Shown one piece after another: positions 25,532 through 35,725 of a DNA stretch of 64,000 nt. The stretch lies in assembly GCF_902497775.2 (NCBI RefSeq), contig NZ_OZ024668.1, positions 1,139,826-1,203,825 on the forward strand, in the 5' to 3' direction. The translations under genes and the position numbers were made by a program. Under the pieces are notes generated by a model. That model made no database searches and was not told the DNA's origin. It saw only the letters and a program-made list of their open reading frames with translations. Origin of the DNA: Pseudomonas fluorescens. Lineage in GTDB: Bacteria > Pseudomonadota > Gammaproteobacteria > Pseudomonadales > Pseudomonadaceae. Numbering within the stretch: position 1 is the stretch's first letter; each line of letters opens with the position of its first letter.

Positions 25532-26473
25532 GGTTCTGTACGAAATCCTTTGAAACCGCCGTCACCGCACCTGGACACTGATATTCGGTAGAGTTCGCGC
25601 CCATCGAAGGCAGGAGGCCACGATGGTTAAGCGGTACGAAATTCCCGATGCAGCCTGGGAGCTGGTTGCTGATCTCTTTGAACAGCCCCGGCGCAGCGGT
25701 CGGCCGAGAGCCGATGACCGTTTGATGCTCAATGGCGTGCTCTGGGTGCTTTGCTCAGGCGCCGCGTGGCGCGACATGCCCGAGCGCTTCGGGCCCTGGT
25801 CAACGGTCTACCAGCGGTTTCGGGATTGGCGTAACCAGGGAACGTTCGACCTGATGCTCAAGCGGCTGCACATCAAGCTAAACGAGCAAGGATTGATCGA
25901 CCTGGAAACCTGGATGATCGACTCCACTGCTGTACGTGCAACCCTAGCCTCATCTGGCGCCGGGAAAAAAGGGGGCCTGATGAACCCTCAGACCACGCCC
26001 TAGGCCGCAGTCGCGGAGGCCTGACGACCAAGATTCATATGCTTTGCGACGCCAATGGCGTACCGCTGCGCTTTCTGCTTTCGGGCGGACAGGCCAGTGA
26101 CATCTCGTACGCCCAGCCACTGTTCGATGAAGCCTATGTCCCCAGTTTGCGCGGTCGCCCTCGCAAACGCTGCCGTTGGCTTTTGGCTGATAAGGGCTAC
26201 GATGCCGAAGCCCTGCGACGCTACTGTGACCGATACCGGATGCAGCCGGTAATCCCTCTGCGATCTATGAAGCGCAAACCCAAGCCCGGCTTGCCGCGCT
26301 TGTTTGATCGGCCGAAATACCGGCAACGCAACATCATCGAACGCATGTTCGGCTGGCTGAAAGAGAACCGCCGCATCGTCACACGCTTCGACAAGCTCGC
26401 GAAAAGCTACGCAGCAATGGTCTCGTTAGCTTGTGCTATGCGGTGTTTGCGACATTACTTTTCGTACACTGCC
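25532..26473 (+). mobile_element. IS5-family (IS427-group-like) insertion sequence, 942 bp
   Basis: The element is bounded by imperfect inverted repeats: GGTTCTGTACGAAAT on the left and the complement of TTTTCGTACACTGCC on the right. It is flanked by a 2-bp TA duplication (25530-25531 and 26474-26475). It carries one transposase in two overlapping frames. Joining the flanks without the element restores an uninterrupted immunity-gene frame, which confirms the ends. Confidence 0.88.
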
Positions 26474-26476
26474 TAG
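25623..26476 (+). CDS. IS5-family transposase, OrfA/OrfB with likely -1 frameshift
   Basis: OrfA (25623-26003) contains the DUF4096-like N-terminus and the first catalytic Asp in WMIDSTAV. OrfB, ending at 26476, holds the second Asp in LLADKGYD and the Glu in RNIIERMFGWLK, completing a DDE site. The frames join at the slippery run AAAAAAG at 25965-25971, where a -1 shift reads on through GPDEPSDHALGRS as in related IS427-group elements. The start has the good ribosome-binding site GGCAGGAGG. The OrfB stop TAG is formed by the TA target duplication plus the next flanking base. Confidence 0.88.
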
Positions 26477-26645
26477 GTGGCGATCCTCGAGTTGTTGTTA
26501 TTGATCTAGGCAACAAGGGGCGATCTTATGAGTTGCCGAGCTTTGATGTCTGGCTGAGTGACGTTGCTAAAGTCTGATTTTCAGAATGGCGTTATTTATT
26601 GTATCTTGTTTGGAAATAATTTCTGTTGGGCCGTTAACGGGTAGT

Positions 26646-27194
26646 TCATATTTCGCACAAGAATTTTTCTGGCACATGGCTAGTTAGCCAAACTTCATTC
26701 TCCGCCTGAAATAACTTGAAGCCCTGTTGGTACATACGCAGGGCTTCAATTTTTAGTACCACAGGTTTTCCATAGCGCTGTCCGACAGCAATCGCTGTTG
26801 ATCTGTCCTGCGATAGGTGCACGTGGTGGCGTGAGCCAGCAATCAGCCCTTGTTGGCGGATCGACGCCAGGAAGCGTGTTGCTGTGCCATGGTAGAGAAA
26901 TTCCGGTGGTTCTTTCTCTATGTGCTGAAGGCTGACGCTGGATGTCGAGTGGCCCTGTACGGCGCGAATGCGTTGTCCATCATCCGAGATGCTGAAGCGC
27001 TTTTTATCGCTGCTGCTGACGACCGCTTGAATAAGTGCGGTATCTAGGATTCGCCCGTCTTTAGCCGCGCCGGCAATCATAGAATCGATATCTGCCCAGC
27101 CTTCGCTGTCTAGCTGCAAGCCGATAGCTTGTGGCTCATGCCTGAGAACATAGCTGAGAAACTTGCTGGTTTCGTTGAGTTGTTTGCTGCTCAT
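26646..27194 (-). CDS. kptA: RNA 2'-phosphotransferase, KptA/Tpt1 family
   Basis: A 182-residue cytoplasmic enzyme that transfers an internal RNA 2'-phosphate to NAD+. The active-site pair R18-H19 is seen in KFLSYVLRHEP, a third Arg is at about 66 in KKRF, and the HVHLS and VGQRYGKP blocks carry the NAD-binding side; NEVWLTSHVP is near the C-terminus. Length is normal. In fungi the enzyme finishes tRNA splicing. In bacteria its role is unclear. It is AT-richer than the housekeeping genes and sits inside the CDI island, convergent with the broken immunity gene, so it was probably acquired with it. Confidence 0.92.
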   Translation of the reverse strand: MSSKQLNETSKFLSYVLRHEPQAIGLQLDSEGWADIDSMIAGAAKDGRILDTALIQAVVSSSDKKRFSISDDGQRIRAVQGHSTSSVSLQHIEKEPPEFLYHGTATRFLASIRQQGLIAGSRHHVHLSQDRSTAIAVGQRYGKPVVLKIEALRMYQQGFKLFQAENEVWLTSHVPEKFLCEI

Positions 27195-27229
27195 GTTATT
27201 TCCGTGGTTCCTGGGTTATGCCTTGTGAG

Positions 27230-27425
27230 GCAGCAGTTGTCCATCGACAATCTTGCCCCTGAAATTTCTCCAGCACCACCTCGATCTCCCGCCGCCCCTC
27301 GGCGTAGTCCTGCAGTTGTGCGATCACCTCGGGGGCGGCTCCTGGCCTTTCAGGTCATGGGTGAAATCCCGGCTAGAAATCGTGCCGAAAGTGTCCACTA
27401 TGTCCCCGCACACCGGTCCACCATG
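27230..27425 (-). pseudogene. Short degraded coding remnant on the minus strand
   Basis: The minus strand shows two protein-like stretches in different frames: first VDTFGTISSRDFTHDLKG, then PEVIAQLQDYAEGRREIEVV leading on to VLEKFQG and a stop near 27208. A frame change and a stop separate them. The composition is that of a real, high-GC gene fragment, not of its AT-rich neighbours. I do not recognise the parent family. No start or ribosome-binding site is visible. Confidence 0.35.
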
Positions 27426-27442
27426 TTTTCGGTCAATACAAA

Positions 27443-27452
27443 GGTGCAAAAG
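27443..27452 (+). repeat. GGTGCAAAAG junction, copy 5, without a toxin tip
   Basis: An exact copy of the junction 10-mer. The frame after it reads GAKGAMVQS and then stops. The 14 nt after position 27442 resemble copy 4 most closely (both continue GGxGCA). It probably marks a deleted or decayed fifth module and the 3' edge of the CDI island. Confidence 0.6.
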
Positions 27453-27614
27453 GAGCAATGGTGCAATCATAAGATTCTCCGGAAAAACGACAGGTGATTA
27501 CACACTTTGAGTATCGGTCCCAAGGGGACCCGGGTGCAGTAGGATCAATAACTTGTCACTTTCGGTCATTGAGCCGCGCCCGCTGGCTCTTTAATGTCGG
27601 CCTCAGATAACTGA

Positions 27615-29714
<2,100 letters not shown>

Positions 29715-29792
29715 CTGGCGCAGCGCGGCGGGCTGCCGGGCCCGTCGCGCTGTTACACTGCGCGGCCCTGGCAGCCCTGTTGTGCCCCGCCC

Positions 29793-30692
29793 ATGATCGG
29801 CAGATTCGACGACCTTCCCCTCGCACCCCTGCAACCCTTGCCCCTGAGCTGGCTGCGCGCCCATGGCGTGGAGCTGGCGGTGTTGCGCCTGGACCTGATC
29901 GACCCGCTGATCAGCGGCAACAAGTGGTTCAAGCTGCTCGAACACCTGCGCCTCGCCCAGGCCCAAGGTGCGCCCGGGGTGATCAGCCTCGGCGGCGCCC
30001 ATTCCAATCACCTGCATGCCCTGGCGGCGGCCGGCAAGCGCTTTGGTTTTGCCACCGCTGGCCTGTTGCGTGGCCATGCCCAGGACACAGCGACCGTGCG
30101 CGACCTGCAGGCCTTCGGCATGCAGCTGCATTGGTTGGGGTATGGCGGTTATCGCGAGCGTCATCAGCCGGATTTCTGGCAGCCCTGGCAGGCGCTGTAT
30201 CCAGGCTGGCAATGTGTCGCCGAAGGTGGGGGCGGGCCCTTGGGCGCCAAGGGCTGCGCCTTGATCGTCGAGCAGGCGCAAGCGCAATTGGCGGCGCTGG
30301 GCTGGGCGGATTATCACGGCTGGTGGCTGGCGGCCGGTACCGGTACCACCCTGGCCGGGATGGTGTTGGCGGAAGCAGGCAGGCACGAGGTCCATGGCGC
30401 ATTGGCCGTGCCGCTGGATCATGGCGTGCCCGAGGCTGTGCAAGCGCTGGTCGGCAAGGGCGGTTACCGCTTGCATGAGGCCTGCCGTGGCGGCTTTGCC
30501 AAGGTCGATGACGGGCTGTTGGCCTTTATGGCCGACTGCGAATCTGAAACTGGCATGCCGCTGGAACCGCTGTACACCGCCAAGGCCTTGCTGGCGCTGC
30601 GCCGGGAAGTCGAAGCCGGGGCCTTTGCCGCCGGCACCCGGCTGATCTTCCTGCACAGCGGCGGCCTGCAGGGCCGCCGCGGTTTTGCCTAG
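29793..30692 (+). CDS. PLP-dependent ACC deaminase/D-cysteine desulfhydrase-family enzyme
   Basis: A 299-residue fold-type II PLP enzyme. The PLP-lysine region is SGNKWFKL (Lys44 and Lys47; Lys47 fits the usual GGNKxRKL pattern). The SLGGAHSNHLHALA block grips the cofactor ring and GTGTTLAGM binds the phosphate. The ACC deaminase and D-cysteine desulfhydrase subfamilies cannot be told apart by eye, and this subfamily diverges from both, so the substrate is left open. Its stop codon overlaps that of the convergent cytochrome gene at a CTAG. Confidence 0.85.
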   Translation: MIGRFDDLPLAPLQPLPLSWLRAHGVELAVLRLDLIDPLISGNKWFKLLEHLRLAQAQGAPGVISLGGAHSNHLHALAAAGKRFGFATAGLLRGHAQDTATVRDLQAFGMQLHWLGYGGYRERHQPDFWQPWQALYPGWQCVAEGGGGPLGAKGCALIVEQAQAQLAALGWADYHGWWLAAGTGTTLAGMVLAEAGRHEVHGALAVPLDHGVPEAVQALVGKGGYRLHEACRGGFAKVDDGLLAFMADCESETGMPLEPLYTAKALLALRREVEAGAFAAGTRLIFLHSGGLQGRRGFA

Positions 30693-31237
30693 TTGTTGCG
30701 CGGCAGCATGCGCAACAAGGTGTTGTCGCGCTGCACGTAGTGATGGAACAGGCCGGCCACGGCATGCAGGCCGATCAGCCAGTAGCCCCAGGTGCCGATG
30801 CGCTCGTGCCAGCCCTTGATGAACTTGGCCAGGTCCGGGTCCGGGGCGACCAGCGCCGGCAGCTCGAAACCGTAGAACGGGATCGGCTTGTTGGCGGCGC
30901 TGAGCAGCAGCCAGCCGGCCAGCGGCAGGCCGATCATCAGCAGGTACAGGGCCAGGTGCATCAGGTGCGCCAGGCCTGTCTGCCAGGCCGGTGGCGCCGG
31001 AATGATCGGCGGGGTCGGGCGACCCAGGCGCAGGGCCAGGCGCAGCCAGACCAGCACGAACACGCTCAGGCCCAGCATGAAGTGCAGGTCTTTCATCAAG
31101 GCGCGTTCGGCGCTGTCCTTGGGAAACATCCCGCGCAGTTCGATAAAGGCGTAAACCGCCGCCAGCAGCACCAGCATCAGCCAGTGCAGGGCTATCGACA
31201 GACCGCCGTAGCGGGCCTGGTTTTGGCTCAAAGTCAT
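30689..31237 (-). CDS. Cytochrome b561-family di-haem membrane protein
   Basis: A 182-residue four-helix inner-membrane protein of the bacterial CybB type. The transmembrane helices carry paired histidines that would hold two b haems: ALHWLML in helix 1, DLHFMLGL in helix 2, and the His residues of the [16 protein letters not shown] helix. These proteins move electrons from quinol to periplasmic or membrane acceptors, or oxidise superoxide. It is a single gene, convergent with the PLP enzyme and divergent from arsB. Length and hydropathy match the family. Confidence 0.9.
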   Translation of the reverse strand: MTLSQNQARYGGLSIALHWLMLVLLAAVYAFIELRGMFPKDSAERALMKDLHFMLGLSVFVLVWLRLALRLGRPTPPIIPAPPAWQTGLAHLMHLALYLLMIGLPLAGWLLLSAANKPIPFYGFELPALVAPDPDLAKFIKGWHERIGTWGYWLIGLHAVAGLFHHYVQRDNTLLRMLPRNN

Positions 31238-31409
31238 GGGTGTTCCTCATCATCAGGTCGAAATCCGCGCTCTTCTGGCGCAGTCAGCTAACTGTAACCG
31301 CTTGCCAGCCGGTTACCCGGGCATTGCAGCAGAAATTCATCACGGCAACCTTGATCTGTCGCTAGAATCCGGCGCTTGTACCCACTCTAATCTGCAAGGC
31401 TTGTACTTC

Positions 31410-32696
31410 ATGCTGATGGCATCACTGATTTTCCTGCTGACCATTACCCTGGTGATCTGGCAGCCCCGAGGCCTTGGCGTCGGCTGGAGTGCCACGGGCG
31501 GGGCGCTGCTGGCCTTGCTTTGCGGGGTGGTGCAGTGGAGCGATATCCCGGTGGTCTGGCAGATCATCTGGAACGCTACCGGTACTTTCATCGCCCTGAT
31601 CATCATCAGCCTGTTGCTCGATGCCGCCGGCTTCTTCGCCTGGGCGGCGTTGCATGTGGCGCGTTGGGGACGCGGCAGTGGCCGGCGGCTGTTCTGCTAC
31701 ATCGTGCTGTTGGGGGCGCTGGTGTCGGCGTTGTTTGCCAACGACGGCGCGGCGCTGATCCTCACCCCGATCGTGGTGGCCATGCTTCTGGCCCTGCGCT
31801 TCAGCCCGGCGGCGACCCTGGCCTTCGTCATGGCCGCGGGCTTCATTGCCGACACGGCCAGCTTGCCGCTGGTGGTGTCGAACCTGGTCAACATCGTCTC
31901 TGCCGACTTCTTCGGCATCGGCTTCAACCGCTATGCGGCGGTGATGGTGCCGGTCAACCTGGTCGCCGTGGCGGCGACCCTGGCGGTGCTGTTGTGGTAC
32001 TTCCGTCGGGACATCCCGGCTGACTATGATCCGCTGCAACTGGATGCGCCGCGCAGCGTGGTGCAGGACCCGGCGACTTTTGTCGCCGGCTGGCTGGTGT
32101 TGTTGATCCTGCTCCTGGGTTGCTTTGCCCTGGAGCCGCTGGGCATTCCGATCAGCGCGATTTCGGCGGTGTGTGCACTGGTGTTGCTGCTGGTGGCGGC
32201 ACGCGGGCACAAAATCTCCACGCGCAAGGTGCTCAAGGAGGCGCCCTGGCATATCGTGGTGTTCTCCTTGGGGATGTACCTGGTGGTCTACGGCCTGCGC
32301 AATGCCGGGCTGACCGACTACCTGGCCGGCTGGCTCGACGGTTTTGCCGCGGGCGGGGTGTGGGGCGCGGCGCTGGGCACCGGGCTGCTGACTGCCGTGC
32401 TGTCGTCGATCATGAACAACCTGCCAACGGTGCTGATCGGCGCCTTGTCGATCGATGCCAGTACCGCCACGGGTGTGGTCAAGGAGGCGATGATCTACGC
32501 CAACGTGATCGGCAGCGACCTGGGGCCGAAAATCACCCCGATTGGCAGCCTGGCGACGCTTTTGTGGTTGCATGTGCTGGAGCGCAAGGGGGTGAAGATT
32601 GGCTGGGGGTATTACTTCAAGGTCGGGATTGTGCTGACGGTGCCGGTGTTGTTGCTGACCTTGGTGGCGCTGGCGCTGCGGTTGACTGTGGTTTAG
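31410..32696 (+). CDS. arsB: Arsenite efflux permease ArsB
   Basis: A 428-residue, ~12-helix transporter that extrudes arsenite or antimonite, alone or with an ArsA ATPase. The ATG at 31410 is chosen because the protein then starts as E. coli ArsB does (MLMASLIF, then [14 protein letters not shown]). The upstream in-frame extension looks non-coding. Conserved blocks include [16 protein letters not shown] and [11 protein letters not shown], and [20 protein letters not shown] near the C-terminus. There is no arsR, arsC or arsH beside it, so it is not in a classical ars operon. A strong REP hairpin follows the stop. Confidence 0.95.
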   Translation: MLMASLIFLLTITLVIWQPRGLGVGWSATGGALLALLCGVVQWSDIPVVWQIIWNATGTFIALIIISLLLDAAGFFAWAALHVARWGRGSGRRLFCYIVLLGALVSALFANDGAALILTPIVVAMLLALRFSPAATLAFVMAAGFIADTASLPLVVSNLVNIVSADFFGIGFNRYAAVMVPVNLVAVAATLAVLLWYFRRDIPADYDPLQLDAPRSVVQDPATFVAGWLVLLILLLGCFALEPLGIPISAISAVCALVLLLVAARGHKISTRKVLKEAPWHIVVFSLGMYLVVYGLRNAGLTDYLAGWLDGFAAGGVWGAALGTGLLTAVLSSIMNNLPTVLIGALSIDASTATGVVKEAMIYANVIGSDLGPKITPIGSLATLLWLHVLERKGVKIGWGYYFKVGIVLTVPVLLLTLVALALRLTVV

Positions 32697-32706
32697 GGCT
32701 GGCTTC

Positions 32707-32759
32707 ATCGCCGGCAAGGCCGGCTCCCACAACCTGTGGGAGCTGGCCTTGCCGGCGAT
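32707..32759. repeat. REP-type hairpin after arsB
   Basis: A near-perfect inverted repeat: ATCGCCGGCAAGGCCGGCTC pairs with its complement across a short loop. It is typical of P. putida-group REP sequences and probably stabilises or terminates the arsB mRNA. Confidence 0.8.
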
Positions 32760-32785
32760 CGCCTGCGCAGCAGGCGCAAAACCCG

Positions 32786-33730
32786 TCACCCTGGCAGGTT
32801 CGGCCATAAGTCCGAGACCAGAAACAACCGCTCGGCTTCCTCCCACTCGCCACGCTCACCCGCGACCAGCCGCACCAGCAACTGCGCTGGCGCCAGCGGG
32901 TCCAGCGCCTGCAACCAGGTCTCGAAGCGCTGCACCGACCAGCAGTCCTGCGCCGGGTAACAGGCCGGCGCCAGCCAGGCATGGCGCGGCAACGGCTGCC
33001 AGCGACCGGGCGCGCTTTGGGCCCGGAACGCCGCCCAGTCGCGCTGGTGCAACCAGCGCCCACGCAGATGCTGCGGATTCGCTCCTTGCGGCGGTTGCGC
33101 CTGCCCCGGCCAGGGATAAAGCAGGTAACCGCCCAGCCACAACTGTGCACTGAACTGCTCGATCTCCAGCGCCGCCAGCGCGTCGCGGCTTTCCGCGCGG
33201 GCCGAAATCGGCAGTTGATGCTCGGCCAGGTGCGCAAGCTTGCGGTCCAGACGGTCATGGCACCCCGGCCCCAGCCACTGCGCCGGGTTGTCCCCCGGGC
33301 CGTTTTGCGGCCCCAGGTACAGCTTGATCGCCAGTTCCAGGTGGTGCACGCCGTCGCTGTCGCGCAGCAACAGGTCCAGCTCGCCCAGGGTGTGCCCGCC
33401 ATTGCGGATCGGCAGGTTGGCGGCCAGCAGGGTCACGCCGGGAGCATGCTGGAGAGCGAACTGCCATAGACGTTCGTAGTACAGCCCCAGGCGCCGGGTG
33501 CTGGCCTGGGCCAGCCAGTGCAGCAGGGCGTGGCTGTCGCGGTCTTGCTCGAGCAGCCACTGGCGCAGTTGTTCAGGCTCGGCCACCCAGCGGCTGGCCG
33601 CCAGCGGATGACGCTGCGGCCACGGCGTATCGCGCAGCATCGGCGGCGCAAGAATGACCCAAGCCAGGTCGCGCACCTGGGGCTGGTGCAACTGGCAGGG
33701 CAGGTCGGTCAGGCTGGGGAACGGGTTCAT
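32786..33730 (-). CDS. DUF1853 family protein
   Basis: A 314-residue protein matching DUF1853 in length and pattern. The central block GELDLLLRD followed by [12 protein letters not shown] has the D...ExK layout of PD-(D/E)xK nuclease-fold proteins, so a nucleic-acid role is possible but unproven. There is no signal peptide. It is a single gene, divergent from nadK with about 130 nt between them. Confidence 0.8.
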   Translation of the reverse strand: MNPFPSLTDLPCQLHQPQVRDLAWVILAPPMLRDTPWPQRHPLAASRWVAEPEQLRQWLLEQDRDSHALLHWLAQASTRRLGLYYERLWQFALQHAPGVTLLAANLPIRNGGHTLGELDLLLRDSDGVHHLELAIKLYLGPQNGPGDNPAQWLGPGCHDRLDRKLAHLAEHQLPISARAESRDALAALEIEQFSAQLWLGGYLLYPWPGQAQPPQGANPQHLRGRWLHQRDWAAFRAQSAPGRWQPLPRHAWLAPACYPAQDCWSVQRFETWLQALDPLAPAQLLVRLVAGERGEWEEAERLFLVSDLWPNLPG

Positions 33731-33863
33731 TCAGCGAGCATAGCCGCTCAGCCTGTGCGCTTGCTGAATTTCTCCGGGGTTTGCCGCTGCCCGGCGCTTT
33801 CGCCCATAATCGAACTCTTTGGCGAGCATCGCCTTTTTACCCGCCGCAGAGCCCTGGAGCCCC

Positions 33864-34754
33864 ATGGAGCAATTTCGCAATATCGGTATCATCGGACGGC
33901 TGGGCAGCTCCCAGGTGCTCGATACCATTCGCCGACTGAAAAAATTCCTGCTGGAGCGGCATCTGCACGTCATCCTCGAGGACACCATCGCCGAAGTCCT
34001 GCCCGGCCATGGCCTGCAGACCTCGACCCGCAAGCTGCTGGGTGAAGTCTGCGATCTGGTGATCGTCGTCGGTGGCGACGGCAGCCTGCTCGGCGCCGCC
34101 CGCGCCCTGGCCCGGCATAACATTCCGGTGCTGGGCATCAACCGCGGCAGCCTGGGCTTTCTGACCGACATTCGCCCCGATGAGCTGGAGGTGAAGGTCG
34201 CCGAGGTGCTCGACGGCCACTACCTGGTGGAAAACCGCTTCCTGCTGCAGGCCGAAGTCCGTCGTCACGCCGAAGCCATCGGCCAGGGCGACGCCCTCAA
34301 CGATGTGGTGCTGCACCCGGGCAAGTCGACGCGGATGATCGAGTTCGAGATCTACATCGATGGCCAGTTCGTCTGCAGCCAGAAAGCCGACGGCCTGATC
34401 GTCGCCACCCCGACCGGCTCGACCGCCTACGCGCTGTCGGCGGGCGGGCCGATCATGCACCCCAAGCTCGACGCCATCGTCATCGTGCCGATGTACCCGC
34501 ACACCCTGTCCGGGCGGCCGATCGTGGTCGACGGCAACAGCGAGCTGAAAATCGTCGTGTCCAAGGACCTGCAGATCTACCCGCAGATTTCCTGTGACGG
34601 CCAGAACCATTTCACCTGCGCCCCCGGCGATACCATCACGGTGAACAAGAAGCCGCAGAAGCTGCGTCTGATCCACCCGCTGGATCACAATTACTATGAG
34701 GTCTGCCGGACCAAGCTCGGCTGGGGCAGCCGCCTGGGTGGTGGAGGCGAGTGA
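33864..34754 (+). CDS. nadK: NAD(+) kinase
   Basis: A 296-residue cytoplasmic enzyme that phosphorylates NAD+ to NADP+. The diagnostic GGDGS motif is at residues 70-74, and the NAD-binding TPTGSTAYALSAGGPI block follows in the second half. ATG 33864 is chosen because CTGGAG lies just upstream and the protein then begins like its homologues (MEQFRNIGIIG); the 15-residue upstream extension is discarded. It opens an operon with the metallophosphoesterase and rhomboid genes: its stop overlaps the next start (TGATG). Confidence 0.97.
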   Translation: MEQFRNIGIIGRLGSSQVLDTIRRLKKFLLERHLHVILEDTIAEVLPGHGLQTSTRKLLGEVCDLVIVVGGDGSLLGAARALARHNIPVLGINRGSLGFLTDIRPDELEVKVAEVLDGHYLVENRFLLQAEVRRHAEAIGQGDALNDVVLHPGKSTRMIEFEIYIDGQFVCSQKADGLIVATPTGSTAYALSAGGPIMHPKLDAIVIVPMYPHTLSGRPIVVDGNSELKIVVSKDLQIYPQISCDGQNHFTCAPGDTITVNKKPQKLRLIHPLDHNYYEVCRTKLGWGSRLGGGGE

Positions 34755-35725
34755 TGCTCGATCCCGCTCGCAGTTTCGACCTGATCGGTGACGTGCACGG
34801 TTGTGCACACACCCTCGAACGGCTGCTCGACGCCCTTGGCTACCAGCGCCAGGGCGGCGTCTGGCGTCATCCGTCGCGCCAGGCGCTGTTTCTGGGCGAC
34901 ATCATCGACCGTGGCCCGCGGATTCGCGAAGCGCTGCACATCGTCCATGACATGGTCGATGCTGGCCAGGCCTACTGCATCATGGGCAACCACGAGTACA
35001 ACGCCCTGGGCTGGAACACCCCGGCCCTGCCCGAGAGCGGCAAGCACTACGTGCGCGAGCACACTCCGCGCCACGGGCGGCTGATCTACGAGACCCTGAC
35101 CCAGTTCGAACAGCATCCGGGCGACTGGCATGATTTTCTCGAGTGGTTCTACGAGCTACCGCTGTTCATCGACGCCGGGCGTTTCCGCCTGGTGCACGCC
35201 TGCTGGGACGCGCGCCTGATCGACCCGCTGCGCCAGCAGTACCCGGACGGGCGCATCGACGAGCATTTCATCCAGGCCTCGGCCGTGCCGGAAAGCTTTG
35301 CCGCCACGGTCTGCAACCGCCTGTTGCGCGGTACCGACATGCGCCTGCCGGACGGCCTGACCCTGACCGGTGGCGACGGCCTGACCCGCGCGTTTTTCCG
35401 CACCAAGTTCTGGGAAGAAGACCCGCAGACCTACGGCGATATCGTCTTCCAGCCCGATGCACTGCCCGAGCAGGTGGCCAACGCGCCGCTCAGCCACAGC
35501 CAGAAGAACGCCTTGCTGCGCTACAGCGAGGACGAACCGATGCTGTTCGTCGGGCATTACTGGCGCAGCGGCAAACCGGCGCCGATCCGCGCCAACCTGG
35601 CCTGCCTGGACTACAGTGCGGTGCTGTACGGCAAACTGGTCGCTTACCGCCTGGATGCTGAAACCCGCATCGACCCGCGCAAGTTCGTCTGGGTCGATGT
35701 CGACCGGCCGGAGGCCAGCCAATGA
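34754..35725 (+). CDS. Calcineurin-like metallophosphoesterase
   Basis: A 323-residue protein of the serine/threonine-phosphatase-like branch. The metal-binding motifs are GDVHG (about 12-16), GDIIDRGP (about 54) and GNHEYN (about 80), with a later His in FVGHYWRSG. Substrate is unknown; diadenosine polyphosphates or phosphoproteins are possible for the family. The start overlaps the nadK stop and the stop overlaps the rhomboid start, so the three are translationally coupled. The same three-gene order is found in P. aeruginosa. Confidence 0.9.
   Translation: MLDPARSFDLIGDVHGCAHTLERLLDALGYQRQGGVWRHPSRQALFLGDIIDRGPRIREALHIVHDMVDAGQAYCIMGNHEYNALGWNTPALPESGKHYVREHTPRHGRLIYETLTQFEQHPGDWHDFLEWFYELPLFIDAGRFRLVHACWDARLIDPLRQQYPDGRIDEHFIQASAVPESFAATVCNRLLRGTDMRLPDGLTLTGGDGLTRAFFRTKFWEEDPQTYGDIVFQPDALPEQVANAPLSHSQKNALLRYSEDEPMLFVGHYWRSGKPAPIRANLACLDYSAVLYGKLVAYRLDAETRIDPRKFVWVDVDRPEASQ

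Larger units (their letters stand above)
25270..26577 (+). pseudogene. SMI1/KNR4 (SUKH)-like immunity gene broken by a frameshift and an IS
   Basis: The gene starts at the ATG at 25270, overlapping the tip-3 stop. Reading frame 1 runs to about 25473. An extra T in the run at 25474-25476 then shifts the frame; removing it gives SKLIPFAQLNDD followed by FFDGDDL at 25531. The IS occupies 25532-26473 with a TA duplication. Beyond it the same frame resumes at 26476 with GGDPRVVVIDLGNKG and ends in SFDVWLSDVAKV at 26577. The blocks LIPFA, DGDD, VVVIDLG and SFDxWL are typical of SMI1/KNR4 immunity proteins. The rebuilt protein is about 120 residues. In its present state it should be non-functional. 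Confidence 0.82.

Noticed and set aside
27129..27497. 122-residue plus-strand frame after kptA
   Set aside because: It overlaps the kptA start region and the degraded minus-strand fragment, and looks like a Pro/Arg-rich shadow.
27520..27540. GGTCCC/GGGGACC hairpin as a terminator of the island
   Set aside because: The stem is short and not followed by a T run, so it is not supported as a terminator.
31236..31409. N-terminal extension of ArsB
   Set aside because: The extra 58 codons do not look coding, and the protein aligns with ArsB from ATG 31410.
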